Positions 11,501 to 23,879 of a stretch of 64,000 bases of DNA are shown piece after piece. The notes beneath the pieces are model-generated. The model searched no databases, was not told the origin of the DNA, and saw nothing but the letters and a program-made list of their open reading frames with translations. A program made the position numbers and the translations under genes. Each line of letters begins with the position of its first letter. Position 1 is the first letter of the stretch. Where the stretch lies: contig JAQFVV010012402.1 in NCBI GenBank assembly GCA_028023455.1, forward strand, positions 15,314,935 to 15,378,934, in the 5' to 3' direction. This DNA comes from Epiperipatus broadwayi. Lineage: Eukaryota > Onychophora > Udeonychophora > Euonychophora > Peripatidae.

Positions 11501-12945
11501 TAGTTTTCTTTTGTTTTCAGATAAAATAAAATTGTGTTTATATTTTTTTAAAAAAGAGAATGGGGTGGAGGAAAAATCTAAAATAGAATTAGAAAATATT
11601 AAAAACTTGTTTTCTCTCCCTTTTTAAAGAATAAACAACTAAATATAGAAAGTTAAAATGAAATTTTGTTTGTAAAAAAAAAACTTTGCAAATGTAATTA
11701 CTTTAAAAGATTTTTAGCTGATAATAAAGTTGGAATCTAAGCAAAAGTAAATTAATGTGGAATGTAAAAATCAATTAGATTAACAAAAAGTAAAAGTTAA
11801 TTAAAAACAAAACATTCAAGCTATGCTCAAAATTGAAAATAATAAGAAATTAAAACAATGAGAGAGAAGGATATATAAAATTGTCAGCATCTATTGTCTT
11901 TCATTCCGGCCTTCATTTTGTGATCGAATTCAGTTTGGTCTTCATTTTGTACATTACATTATTCATTGCTCCAGAGTTCCAGAAATCCAAGAACAGATAT
12001 AGACATTCAGTACTGCTGTGGAAAATATCATTGCAAAAGCCACAGATCTAGCAAAAATGTGTTGCTAGATTATCTTTAGAAGTGTTTGACTGGATTTTAT
12101 GTCCCAAAGTCCTCCGCAAATCAACTGTCCCTGCCTGAAACCTCACTGGAAACTAATGCCAAAATGGTGAAGTAGATGCTGCTGCAAACTCTTATCTCTC
12201 TCATTATCATGACAAAGAATGGAAAAGAAGTCTTGAAACCATCAATGGAGACCAAGAAGCCATCCAGTTGGAAATTGACAATTATAAAAACCTAGGTAAA
12301 GATACTTTTTAAATATATTCTGGTCACAGTCTAGATTCATTATTTTAAATGAACTTTAATTAATGGACTATTATAACTACATCCTAAAGTTATTTATATT
12401 TTTTATGTCAAATTTATTATTGTTAAAGGGTGTTAAATATATGTGTGAGTAAATAAATATTAATGTTTGCTTTAATTGTTATTTTGTCTATTTTCTCTTT
12501 CTCTCTGTCATTGTGTCACCAGTAAATTAATGTAGAGTTGTTTTTTATGTGTTAAATAAATGTGCTGGATCCTGAGACAGAGTAAGGGCTAGTCATGGGA
12601 TATTTCAATTGGTGGATTGTGTGCCAGTTATCCAAAGCATAATTGTTTATAACCTGTGGTTGGCTGGCACCTGAGGTTGATCCTCAAAACAAATAAAGTA
12701 CTTTGGATGGCAGGGGTTTGTATCCAGCATTTGAGGCAGGCATAGTCTGGAAATGTGATTGTGTTATGGTTTGCATAGTTCAATCTGATCATGGGTATAG
12801 TTGATGGCTCTGCTATCAATGATATTCTCCCCTCTGATTGAGGGGCTGATCTGTTGCCATAGTGAAAAGTGCAGTTTGAGTTAAAATCAAGATATAAAGA
12901 ATATAATTAAACCCAAGTAAATAATTCATCTTTTTAAGTGGACCC
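11501..12945. other. Unique DNA with one short coding-like stretch near 12150-12294
   Basis: About 11880-12300 is richer in G+C than its surroundings. On + one frame is open from about 12150 to 12294, reading GEVDAAANSYLSHYHDKEW and later LEIDNYKNL. It ends at a possible splice donor, CTAG|GTAAAG. I do not recognise it and no acceptor was identified. The rest shows nothing. Confidence 0.25.
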
Positions 12946-13222
12946 AGTCCAATATATAATCAATGCTTGGTTTATATTAAGATAGCAAATCTTCAAACTT
13001 TAATAGACATACTTCAATCTACTCCATCATCCAATTCTTCAGCCTTGCATACCATTGAAAATTTGATGATGGAACACTTAAATCCTTTGATGATGCCAAT
13101 ATTATTGCAATACCTATGTTAACTTTAAGTCATTCTGACATCTCATATATAAGGCCTTGTCCATTTAAATACACATAAGAGGAATGTGCAGGATACAGAC
13201 TGAATCTGTAATATTTAAATAC
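12946..13222 (-). mobile_element. HHR-A repeat, upstream part of a unit
   Basis: Matches the non-ribozyme half of the HHR-A unit (TTTATATTAAGATAGCAAAT, then the block ending CTGAATCTGTAATATTT). It is followed about 40 bp later by another copy in the same orientation, a tandem-like arrangement as at 7858-8440. Confidence 0.6.
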
Positions 13223-13261
13223 AGTTTTACTTTCTATCCCAGGAGTTTAGATGTAATTGTA

Positions 13262-13737
13262 GGAATTTGAACCCAGACTTTCAAGCTCTTTTCAGCAATC
13301 CAATCTATCTCAAACAATTGATACATGTGACCATACACATGAAAAAAATAAATGATCTCCAATATACATATATAATGCTGAACCAGTTCTCATCAATTGG
13401 TCATCATCTCCTACACATATGTACAATCAGTGCTCAGTTTATATTAAGATAAAAAATCTTAAAACTTTAATAGACTGACTTCAATCTACTTCACCATTCA
13501 ACTATGGAAGGCTGAAGAAGAGTTGGATGGTCGAGTAGCTTGAAGCCTAGAGAGGGAGAGACAGAGAGATGATGATCTGGACCAACTGATGAGTGCTGGT
13601 CCAACACAAAATACATATATTTGAGATCATTTATCTTTTTTACATGTGTGTGGCCATGTGCATCAATTGTATGAGATAGATTGGATAGCTAAAGGGAGCT
13701 TGAAAGTGTGGTTTCAAGTCCCCTAAAATTATATCTT
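13262..13737. mobile_element. HHR-A head-to-head inverted dimer
   Basis: The left arm is a - copy whose B-box-like end (GAATTTGAACCC) points left. The right arm is a + copy ending GGTTTCAAGTCCCC at the right. Their truncated 5' ends meet near 13500-13555. The right arm carries a near-complete hammerhead at 13572-13630, and the left arm a damaged one (UUGAUGA core). The arrangement matches that of the Penelope-like dimer at 42117-44928. Confidence 0.7.
13572..13630 (+). ncRNA. Hammerhead ribozyme, HHR-A, one core change
   Basis: Stem I strand AUGAUCU, bulge GGA, CCAA, then core CUGAUGA (13586-13592). Stem II is GUGCU/AACAC-like with one mismatch, followed by AAAA instead of GAAA. Stem III is the two-pair AU/AU type, and the return strand contains AGAUCAU. 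The G12-to-A change should abolish or greatly reduce cleavage. Confidence 0.6.
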
Positions 13738-14169
13738 TTGTTATATTTAAGTTATTGACTTGAAAAGTAAAACAATTTTATTGTTTTTAAGCATTAATAA
13801 ATTATTTTAGATACGTGTTTATATTCATGATAGCAGCATTTTGATTTGTTGAAATGAGATATGTACTGCCCTATTCAGTCAGTGTGTTGGTATAGTGATA
13901 GACTCAAGACAATAAAGCTTCTTGGATTGGTGCTCACCTGTCATCTTTTATGCTAAATCAACAAGTGATCTTCTGAGTAACTAATCATTTATTAAATGAT
14001 CAGATATGCTATCAAATAAAATTTGACTGCTAATGCTTTATTTTCAATAGTTGATTAAAATAAGAGAAACTTTTCTTTTGAAGAGTAATTAATGTTTTTT
14101 ACTCTTATAAAATTAAGTTTTCTTTGCTGTAATTATTTCTCTTATTTCAACTTGTTTCTATAATAAGAG

Positions 14170-14957
14170 TAATAATCAGAAAATAATAATTTTTTATAAC
14201 AGCTATATAATCAAATAATAATTTTATACATAAAAAGCTTTTTTCAGCATCTGCTTTGGTGCTCTTTTCAAATGTTACTAATCTATTTAATGTTAATGAA
14301 TCAGCTGACATAAAACCATCCAGTGTCCAATAATGGAATTAAAATGAACAATAACAATATAAATAATTAAAACAAATCAAAACCTCATATATAAATTGAA
14401 TAATTACAAAACTATTGACTATATTATAACAATATGTTAAACATATTACATGTATTTTTTTATATATAATTATATATATCATCTTATATAATTTTCCATT
14501 CATTTTTAATCAACCAATCATTAACCAAATTTGTAGAAGTCTTATAAATATTAGTCAAATTATTTTTTAATATAATATGTTTCATATATTTGTCTTCTTT
14601 TTAGATCAAGATTAAAAATGAATGGAAAATTATATAAGATGATATATATATAATTGTATATAAAAATGCATGTAATATTGTTTAACATATTGTTATGATA
14701 TAATCAATTGTTTTGTAATTATTCAATTTATATATGAGGATTTTGATTTGTTTTAATTATTTATATTATTATTGTTTGTTTTAATTTCATTATTGGACAC
14801 TGGATGGTTTTATTTCAGGTGATTTGTTAACATTAAATAGATTAGTAATATTTGAAAAGAGCACCAAAGCAAGTGCTGAAAAAAGCTTTTTATGTATAAA
14901 ATTATTATTTAGTTATATAGCTATTGTAAAGAATTATTACTATTTTCTGATTATTAT
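14170..14957. mobile_element. Foldback element with ~345-bp arms
   Basis: The arms 14170-14511 and 14610-14957 are inverted copies separated by about 100 bp. They share blocks such as TAATCAGAAAATA, AAAAAGCTTTTT, AAAACCATCCAGTGTCCAAT, AATTGAATAATTACAAAAC and ATTTTCCATTCATTTTTAAT. Part of the arm (AAAGC, CTTTT and GCTCTTTTCAA near 14238-14275) resembles stretches near 28755-28800 and 59257-59305, so it is probably a dispersed family. No transposase, no ribozyme core and no clear target duplication were found. The 66-codon open frame at 14824 is contained in the arm and is not a gene. Confidence 0.7.
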
Positions 14958-16247
14958 TTTGTGGAAGAGCAGCATAAGGATTTTTATTCCTGTCCAATTT
15001 TGTAATGAGTTAATGTGCCTGTAATTTTTTGTGGGCCATTGAGCACCATTTATGTCAAAATTGTTATTCTGAAGGAATCTTTTCTAATATTACTTTTAAG
15101 TTTGTGTTGTTGTTTTTTGCATGGTTAAACTCACATCGCTATATCTTGCTGATAGTTTTCATACTCATTGTAAACTTTATTAATACTTTTTTTATTTTAT
15201 ATGAAAGTCACTTATTTCACAGGCAAACTAATTGAATTATATATCTTAACAAGTTATATCTAATTATCTTTATCATTTAATAATCTGATAGGATAAGTGT
15301 GTTGAATATTTATCAATGAGAAATGCGTCCATATTTTTTTGGATCTATAATAATATTTTTTTAAAGATATTTAATATTGAACAATGCCTTAATAGTCTTT
15401 ATTCCAGAAATTTAGGAACAATAAATATTTGCAGTTTCCACAAATTATTAGCTTACTAAGTGAAAATTTCACAAGTCTTTAACATCACAGTCACATGATT
15501 TTTGGCTGCTACCAATTTACCAAAAAAAAGTAAACTTAGAATAACTAGACAAACTAGGAACAAATCTGGACAAGCAAAAACCCACTTCAACATATAAATA
15601 AAATTAGATAGAGTATATGCATATTTACTAAAATATTATATTAATGAAATATATGTAATGAAAAAACATCTACTGATAACCAATTTCAAATAATATATTA
15701 CAGAAAGTTACTGAAAATTCTGAATTCAAAAAAGTTTCTAGTAAAGGACGCAAAGAAATTTATTGGAAATAAATTGTTTTAAAAATATTATATTAAGAGG
15801 TTTATAATTATTTGATTAAATATATTGAAATGACGATTGGAAACCAAAAATCTTAACTTTTAGTTTTAAACAAGGAATGAATCAAAAAATGAACTATAAA
15901 ATGTAGAGATGGTATTTCAGAATACCATTAAGCTACTTTGCATTCACTCATCAAGAAACATTAAACAGGAAAGTTGATGAAAAAAGCATTCTCCACTCAG
16001 GGATACTGCCATATATATATATAGTAAGAAAATAATTTTTTAAAAAAATGTTCTAAAAAGGTTTATAATGTAATTCAATGATTAGTTGTATTACTGGCGA
16101 AATAAATAATGAAATATGAGTAATATATTTTGTATAAAAAACAATACAGATCATGATTAATTAACTTTTGTTGAAAAAAGACAATTACTTTAAAGGCAAG
16201 GTTATATATTGTAACTGTCACAATTGCACAACCCACATGAAAATTAC
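14958..16247. other. A+T-rich stretch with nothing recognised
   Basis: Only short open frames with random-looking composition and a short (AT)n run near 16012. It would be intronic if the candidate exons at 9.7 and 16.25 kb belong to one gene. Confidence 0.5.
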
Positions 16248-16295
16248 CTGAGGGCAATTCAAAACACAGAATACCAACTTGTCCCTTAAAGCCCG
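16248..16295 (-). CDS. Candidate 48-nt internal exon of an unrecognised gene
   Basis: On - a pyrimidine-rich acceptor (TTTTGTATTCTCCCTCCTTAG, with one base more than needed) leads into 48 nt. The exon ends in CTCAG followed by GTAATT, a good donor. One open frame reads GFKGQVGILCFELPS with one base left over. That base plus the GT opening the candidate exon at 9762 makes a glycine codon and continues the frame to a stop. I do not recognise the protein. The intron between them would be about 6.5 kb and contain the hAT-like element and HHR-A copies. Confidence 0.4.
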
Positions 16296-19200
16296 CTAAG
16301 GAGGGAGAATACAAAAGACTTTAACTATTTATCTAAGTTCTTGATTGCAAATAAAAGATGACAAACTGCCCCAAATAATGAGATAACACTATTTATTCAC
16401 ATATATACAACACAAACATCCACTGGCATGACTTTAGTTAATTAATTTATATGTTAATTCATGGTGAATAAACATTTCTAATTTTATAATTTTAATTTAA
16501 CTTATGCACAGATATAGTAGTATAATGATTCAATATTTTAAAATAATTCTTACTTGATACTATTAATGTAGAATATTATTAACATTAATTGTTTGAATGG
16601 ATTCCAATTTACTGCATAGACACCTAACTAATCTCAACTCTCATACACACTGCACATAGGCTACCTGGCCCTGTTTAATGATGATAATACAAGCTTATAA
16701 AATAAAAATGATCTTACTAATTGACTGCTGCAATCAATTCCAGACCATGATATTAGTATGCAATAAATAATAAAATAATTGTAAAATACAGGAAATCACA
16801 TCTGCATTACAGTGGTATCTATATAAGAACAAATGCATGTGATAATTGTATGCATACAGTAGGAATTGAACATCGACTGTATGTATAGAATACAGTGTCA
16901 GGCAGTCACTAACATATTACTATGATATGTATGAAGTAAAATAGATGGCATGTGGTAAGAATTGATAACCTATCACACATCATTGTTTATATAAGATAAT
17001 GATTGTAAGAGATTAGCAATCACAAATGATGTTACAATCATCTAATACTAATGCATTACATAAGAATGTGTTTCCAATGCAACTCTGTAAATCATTACCA
17101 ATCGTAATAATTCAAATACAAGACTAGTTAGATAAAACTGACATCTACTTAATAGAACCATAATCCTGCTTGTCTATGCAGAAGGCTTGCCTCCCATTCA
17201 TAATTTTAAATTTTTACTGATTTAACATGCTATTGTTAATTAAATAAATTGGAAATAACTGATAAACATATCCACATTTAATAATTGGGCAAGGGATTAT
17301 GATTATAAGCTAATTGTCTTTATAGAATAATTTTTATACATTTATTGCCAACTAAATTGTGGCTTGAAAATAGAACAAATTACCATCTCATGTTATATTT
17401 GTTGATAACAGATTAATTACTTAAATATTCATTAACATATTTCATTAAATTGGAGACAATAATTAACTAAATATGAGTTTAAAATTTACACTTATTCTTT
17501 TGGTCATCCCAGTTCATTTTAATTTTTAGGTTTTAGCAGAGTTGATTCTTTATCGTAACTATGATGGAATGTTTTAAATCATAGTTCAGGTTTGATTAGA
17601 GGGATTCAGTAGTGGTTTCTTCTTGGTTTAATAGCTGGTTCTTTCAGTAACACTGAACAATGGACTTTTACTTATCTCAGATTCATGGCAGACACACATT
17701 TGGTTTCTGTTGTTGACAGCTTCTTTCTCGCAACTTGGTGATAGGTTTTATAACCTGCCCTCAGCCAGTTTGACAGAGCAAGGAAGGTAATGGTTTCTCT
17801 GCTCCTGCATAGTAGATGTGGCTGAAGCTAGTAGATTAATTATTCAACTTACAGCATAACAACATACAATGAATCCTGGAAGCAGGAAATAATTAATTTA
17901 AGCAGAATAATTGTAAGCACTTAAAAATTGTAAAAAAAAAAAGTAAATCTTCAGCACTTCAAAATTATAAGATGCAATTTTTTTTTCTAGAATTTTTTTC
18001 AGCATTATTTATATGATTTTTAGCTATCTTATCAGTAAAATTTCAGATCGATCCCTTGTAGTTCTGATCCCCTGCTTTATTGGTTATAGATAACTCCATT
18101 ATTTTCACTAAGGTATGAGTTTATTTGATCAATACCCTATTTGCAAGCTTATTTTTGAGTGGATTAATAGCCTTTTTAATTAAATTGTTTTAGCTATTTA
18201 TCTTCTCAAACTTAATGTAGTAATCTGTTAAAAAGCATTTTAATTATTTTTCTAAAATGTCATTTCCATCTTTTTTTCTTGTTAAAGGAAAAACACCTTT
18301 TTCTTTTAAACTACTTTTAGATAATTTTAGAATCAATTTTATTTTTCCTTTTACAAACTTTAGAAAACTTTTTATTTTTAACCCAAATTAATTTTATAAT
18401 TAATTATATTTTATACATTTGTCTGTGCATTTATAATAGATATTTTAAAACTTTTAAACTTAAATTTTGTTCATAATTTTTAACATTCAAACATGAAGTA
18501 TATCGAAAGTACTTCCATTAAAGAATATATTTATTAAAATTTGGATACTGTGTTAAATATATTTATTTGAATTATTATATATATATTAAACATTAAATCA
18601 CCCCACATGGTTAAGAAATCCAGTAACACCCGTTGTGAACTAATATATAAATACATTAGAGTTCGTATTTCAAAATAGCCAGATCATTTAATGTTTAATA
18701 TTTGTATATTTATTTCAGTATAGAATTATGCACTGGGATTATATATATATATATAGGTGAGATGGACTAGCAGAAATAACTCGAAGCCATCACACTATCA
18801 TTACTACATAAATTTATGTGTATCAATAATAAAATGCCAAAAATTGGATTGAAACTGTATGTGCATCTGAATTTTCATGGAAATCAAGAGTTATGATTTT
18901 ACATACAATATAAGTAAAGTTACTAAACATCCTAATTTTCTGGGATTGACTCTATTTGGGGCCGCAATAATCTCTATATCCAAATAAGAAATTTATGAAC
19001 AATCAGATATCCCAATTTATCAAATCTACTAAAAAAAAAAATCCTAGAGAATGTATTTTTTCACTTGTTATAGTACTAATAATGAATTATTAATTGTTAG
19101 ATTAAACTTAATAACTAAACAAATATTACTAAAACTTTAATTTATTCAATGTGATAATTAAATGTTTATTATTTTTTTAAACTGCCATTCATTGCTTAAT

Positions 19201-19561
19201 TGTGGTGGGAAGTTGAAAAGTCCCTACATATGTATGTCATTTATTAAAAAGAAAACTTTTGATAGATAATTGTAATTTTTTTTATTTATAATTAATTTGT
19301 CAGTTTTATAAGTACAATGGTTTGTATAAGTTCAAAATGGGGAGAGAGGAGGTAACAAGTCTGATTGCCCTTATAGAATTTTTAGCCTGGCTGGAAATAT
19401 CCTTGAAATTAGTTTTTTAAACTATTTTCAAAAAAAAAAAAATTTTACCCTCTCTGTTGAGGCATACAAATCTCTTCTTATTTCTGATTTTGATATTTAC
19501 AAATTTGGTAATCCTAGGGTGTAAGGAACCATTATCACCAAACTATTTAATAAACCTCTGT
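16296..19561. other. A+T-rich unique DNA, no gene seen
   Basis: No long open frame, no mobile-element motif and no copy of the repeat families. A short imperfect inverted repeat (ATTAAACATTAAATCA against its complement) surrounds 18580-18700. Confidence 0.5.
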
Positions 19562-19775
19562 ATAATATCGAAACATCATATGATCACCATTTTATATGCT
19601 TACACATGCTGTTAATAAGGGTGCCAAACTCTCCATACAGTAGTGGAGGAGTAGACACTAGATATGAATTTTATGCACAAATGTTCCTGCACCCATTGAT
19701 TATGAAGGTGTATACTTGGTGGCACTACTGTATGGAGAGTTTGGTACTCTTATTATCTGTATAATATCAATGTTA
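19562..19775. mobile_element. HHR-B head-to-head inverted remnant without ribozyme
   Basis: The left part is the 3' portion of HHR-B on - (CAAACTCTCCATACAGTAGT). The right part is the same portion on + (ACTACTGTATGGAGAGTTTG). Together they give terminal inverted repeats of about 30 bp and look like a MITE. Comparison with longer HHR-B copies shows that the ribozyme-bearing 5' halves are missing at the junction near 19650. Confidence 0.65.
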
Positions 19776-19842
19776 CTCATTTTCTTTATTACTTCTACAA
19801 TGCATTATACATTTATTTTATCAATAACAGTTTCAATTGTCC

Positions 19843-20192
19843 CAGCAATCTTCTTATGCTTGCTTGTAACTGTTATTAAAACAGGTAAAACTCTCCACAC
19901 AGTAGTACCACTCAGAGCAAACCAGAGTAATCAATTGATGCCAGAAGGCTTGTGCATAAACTACTCATCCAATATTGCCATACTAGTTTCTGACTTGTGA
20001 CCTTTGTCAGTGAGGAGCCTAAGATCCAAGGCTCCTCACTGACGAAGGTCACAAGCCAGAAACTAGTCTGAGGATATTGGATGAGTAGGCACTAGATAGG
20101 AATTTTATGCACAAGCCTTCTGGAATCCATCGATTACTCTGTCTTGCATTGAGTGGCACTACTGTATGGAGAATTTTTCCCGTTTTAATGAT
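19843..20192. mobile_element. HHR-B head-to-head inverted dimer with ribozymes
   Basis: Two opposed HHR-B copies meet near 20022 and form a ~350-bp perfect-looking hairpin; 3' ends (CTGTTTTAAT type) point outward on both sides. The + arm has an intact hammerhead at 20024-20082. In the - arm the core is CUGACAA and the stem is altered. The 94-codon open frame across 19716-20000 is a by-product of this repeat. Confidence 0.75.
20024..20082 (+). ncRNA. Hammerhead ribozyme, HHR-B, intact core
   Basis: Order: AUCCAA, GGC, UCCUCA (stem I, 5' side), CUGACGA (20039-20045), stem II region AGGU-CACAA-GCCA, GAAA, then stem III as the self-complementary ACUAGU. Then comes C17, with cleavage predicted after 20068, and the return strand UGAGGA, UA, UUGGAU. 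The proximal stem I is six Watson-Crick pairs (UGAGGA/UCCUCA) and the distal part another six (UUGGAU/AUCCAA), with an internal loop between. All expected core bases are present. The odd point is an A facing an A at the base of stem II, where most hammerheads have G-C. Short or self-complementary stem III is typical of retrozyme and Penelope hammerheads, which often act as dimers. Confidence 0.8.
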
Positions 20193-21354
20193 TAATTTTA
20201 AAAATGATATCTTGAAAAGGTTCATGTGTGAACAAAAATCAATTTGATAATATTAAATTAAATTGAATACAGAAATGTTGTCCATTATTTTGATTTATTT
20301 ACAATTTGATTAAGTGTTTATAATTTTTTGACAACATTATGGTCTTATAATACTGAAAAATGACTAAGAAATTATATATATATAAGAAATAGAATTGTAG
20401 TTATAACTTACGATAAGACTATTAATGTAATCAATTTTAGCTCATATATGATTTATCTTATTTAAAGTATCTATTTGAAAAACATGGGAGATTCAAGCTT
20501 GTCAATTCTACATTATAGGATATAAATTAATTTTTTTTTAAAAAATGGTCATCTTGGGCCAAAAATTTCATCATCGAAAACAGGTGATTGATCTTTTTAT
20601 ATGATTCAGATTGATAAATAATTTGTCTTGGAACCAGGTTAATGACAAGAATTTATGTTTCACTAGTCAAAGGCTGATTAAGATTTCAAGCAGAATATGT
20701 GATTCTGATAAACCTGAATATTTCACATATGAGTGCCTAGTCAAATTGATAATAAACCCATACTAATATTTTCAGAATTTTATCAGAATTAAAAGTGCAT
20801 TTTAAGTAATTTATTATTATGATAACAATGTACAAAAACATCATTAATAAAACACCAAATAAAAAATAATATAACTTGAAAAAATTTGTAATTAAAAAAA
20901 CACAGTATATTATCCCTACAATATAACATATATAAAGTAGTTAATATCTGCAATATTATTGATTTTAAAATAAGAGTTTTCAGATAATTAGAATCCAAAA
21001 TTTGACAAATCATCCATTGCTTCTAGATCTAATAAGTGGTTTATTATTCAGAATTTCATAATAAGTTTGAACACTAGAAGTAACAACTATGTGATCCATG
21101 GATTTACTACTACTACTATTCTATTATTATACTAAACAAACTATTAACATCATGATTAGTATATGCAATCTTTTCCAAGTCACCATTATTCTAAAGTGTA
21201 TTTTTAATCATTTTAATTTTAAAAAATTCCAGTCTACACAGGCTAGTAAGCAGACTAGTAAAATCTATATATTTACAAAATTAAATATTAATTTGAACAG
21301 AAGGAATTTACACAATGTCTTGTTGAGTATATTCTTAAACCAACTCACAAGATA
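20193..21354. other. A+T-rich stretch with nothing recognised
   Basis: No coding, repeat-family or RNA-gene signal was seen. Confidence 0.5.
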
Positions 21355-21479
21355 CTTTTGAAAAGGTAAGAGAGGCCATCTTATCTTTTGAGTCTAAATT
21401 TAGTTACATAGGCTAATGTGGCATATATAACTAAATTTAGGTTCAAAAGATAAAATGGACGCTCTTATCTTTTCAAAAG
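21355..21479. mobile_element. Small MITE with ~50-bp inverted repeats
   Basis: The ends CTTTTGAAAAGGTAAGAG and CTCTTATCTTTTCAAAAG are inverted, and complementarity continues through CTAAATTTAGTT to a 23-bp centre. There is no coding capacity. The right arm and its flank are duplicated directly at about 21520-21600, a period of roughly 95 bp. Confidence 0.6.
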
Positions 21480-22608
21480 TCTCTATTCTGTACTTTGATT
21501 TGAGAGTATCCTCAGTATTCATAATTAAATTTAGATTCAAAAGATAAGATGGCTATTCTTATCTTTTCAAAAATCTCTATCTTGTGCTTTGGTTTGAGAG
21601 TATCAATATTCAACAAAGACATGGTTGAGCTATTACTACAAACACTACAATGCATCTTCTCATGATACAATCTATACACTAGTGAATAAAATTGAATATT
21701 ACAGAGTTAAACATTATTAAAAATAGAGATTCTAAAATACCACAAAGAGATTTTTAGACTCAAACTTTCTACTTTCGATCCTAGCTTTTAATAATTTTCA
21801 ATATAAGGGATAGATGCCTCAGGATGTAAATATATAAAATTTAAGAGTAAATTTTTTAATCACCAGTTACTTCTATTAAAATCTCACAAAGAGGTTTCTA
21901 TTATATTACACAATTATTTAAATATTTTACTTTCATATAAACTCTTTTTATGATGTATGGATAGATTTGTAATTTCATTTAAAATCTATATAAAGATACA
22001 AATAAATCACATAATGAAACATCATTTTTTATCTACTAATTTGAATATTTGCATTGGCAATTCTTCTTCTTGGCAATCCTTCTTCTAAAATATATCTTAG
22101 TATAGCATATAGTGTATCTTCCAGAGAAACTATGATCTGGGGTTTGAATCCAAATTTGGATTTTTTTTTCCAAATCACAAATAGAGTCAGCTAATCATTG
22201 CATATCAAATCTAACTAGCTATCAAATATTGGATGGAAGATAAATATTCCTGGTTAGTCTGTGGAGCTATATGAACATCAATATACTAACCATAATATCA
22301 AAAAAAAAAATAATTGTAATAGATTGCATCTTTCATAATTGTTGAAAGAGATATTTAACTCTTATTGAAGTCTCCTGTTTGTGCTTAGCTCATGGTTTAC
22401 ATATATTTTTTAAATTATGGACATGTCTTTTATATTCATTTGTTTAGAGATTTCCAAGTTCATGTAATGTTTTAATAAATAATTCATTATCATTCACTTC
22501 TTTGTTTAAAAAATAAAAATCCAAACATTTGTAAAATATATATAATTGCAAGTCAGTCAAGTCATATATCATGTGACCTAATTTAATAAGTTTGTATTAC
22601 AAATGTTA
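21480..22608. other. Duplicated MITE arm, then unrecognised A+T-rich DNA
   Basis: Bases near 21520-21600 repeat the right arm of the adjacent MITE plus flank (TTTGAGAGTATC occurs at the end of both copies). The remainder has no gene or named repeat. Confidence 0.5.
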
Positions 22609-22763
22609 TATAATGAGCGTGCCAATAACAAGCTTTTCAGAACATCCCTATCCACAGACCAGTATATGCTAATGCCTCACTGATAAAAGCCAGAGCTAGA
22701 AACTTGTCTGGGGATAGGAATATTCTGAAAAGTTTGTTAAGAGCTATTGGCATGTTCATTATA
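22609..22763. mobile_element. Short foldback element carrying an HHR-B-like ribozyme
   Basis: The inverted ends AATGAGCGTGCCAATAAC and the complement near 22745-22760 enclose a hammerhead-like segment at 22671-22716. Its order is CUGAUAA (22680-22686), AGC-CAGA-GCU stem II, GAAA, CUUGUC and UGGGGAU. Stem II differs from HHR-B in sequence but keeps pairing and keeps the A facing A at its base, which looks like covariation. G8 of the core is A, so cleavage should be lost. The left flank (AATTTAATAAG, TTACAAATGTTATAT) recurs at about 58258-58300. Confidence 0.6.
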
Positions 22764-23225
22764 CAACATATATATATATAAAATAAAATACAATTACTTG
22801 TCTACAATTCTGCTTTCACTATTTCAGAGAACTGGTTTCATTAGAAAATACAACCATTTGGCTATACTTTCTGATAAAAAATTGACCTCTGATTGAAATA
22901 TTAAAAGCAGCATTATAGATCAGTATTTTTTAATTTTAATCTTGTTAATTTACACATTTTCTTCTTGGGAATTAAAAAAATGCCAAAAACATGAAGGAAA
23001 TTTGTTGGATTTGTCAAAGCTTTGGGCATTTCCTAAAGCTTGAAACATAGCTTGCTTATTCTTTCACTGGTTCAAATACAGTGACGCATATTCTAGTGCA
23101 ATAGTAGAGTAGAGGATTCAAGAATTAAGAATTAATTCTCAGCAGAATAAAGAAAAACTAAAACATTAGTTTGATAACTCTATCAAATTTTGCTTCTTTT
23201 CTTTATCTATGTAATTTTATATACA

Positions 23226-23380
23226 CATAGGCAAAACTTTCCATACAGCAGTGCCATTTAGTGCAAGCCAAAGTAATCAATTGATGCAGGAAGGCATTAC
23301 TGTATGGAGAGAGTTTTGCCTCTATGTAAACAGCTTGTGCAAACATAAAGAATGGTGGTCATGTGATGTTTAGTAGTTTA
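23226..23380. mobile_element. HHR-B head-to-head inverted remnant
   Basis: A - piece of the HHR-B 3' part (GGCAAAACTTTCCATACAGC onward) joins a + piece (CATTACTGTATGGAGAG onward) near 23295. The + piece runs out through ATGGTGGTCATGTGATGTTTA. No ribozyme remains. Confidence 0.6.
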
Positions 23381-23879
23381 ATCCTATAAATAATGTTAAT
23401 TCGCCTCCCAAGAAAAGATCACATTTTATTTCACAATTTAACTAATAACTTGTCGAGCAATGCTTTTGACCTGGGAGGTCATAATCATAGCACTCAAACT
23501 TATTGACTAAACTGGTATTATTAGGAGAAAATACAACATTAATATTCAGGAGTTAATATGTAAATTTATAATTTACATATTTCACTTTCATGACAGTGCT
23601 ACATAAGAGTCTTTTGTGTTTATCATGTGGTTATTATTAGTGATAAACTATGCCTCTTTAAACTTTCTTTTTTGATCATTGCACTATGCACACACTATTT
23701 TAATATTCCACAGATCGAAAACATAGCCAGATTCCATTTCATGCTCTAGAAACACTGACTTCACATTGGGATTTTTTTTGTGTGGGAATACATATATTGC
23801 TGTTGTGCCAGCTTAGTGGTGCTGTTAGAATGACCTGGTCTAGAGACAATTTGTCTTTCACATTGTTCAAGAGCTTATT

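Noticed and set aside
19716-20000. 94-codon open frame with membrane-like start
   Set aside because: Lies across two HHR-B foldback repeats whose copies elsewhere are not open.
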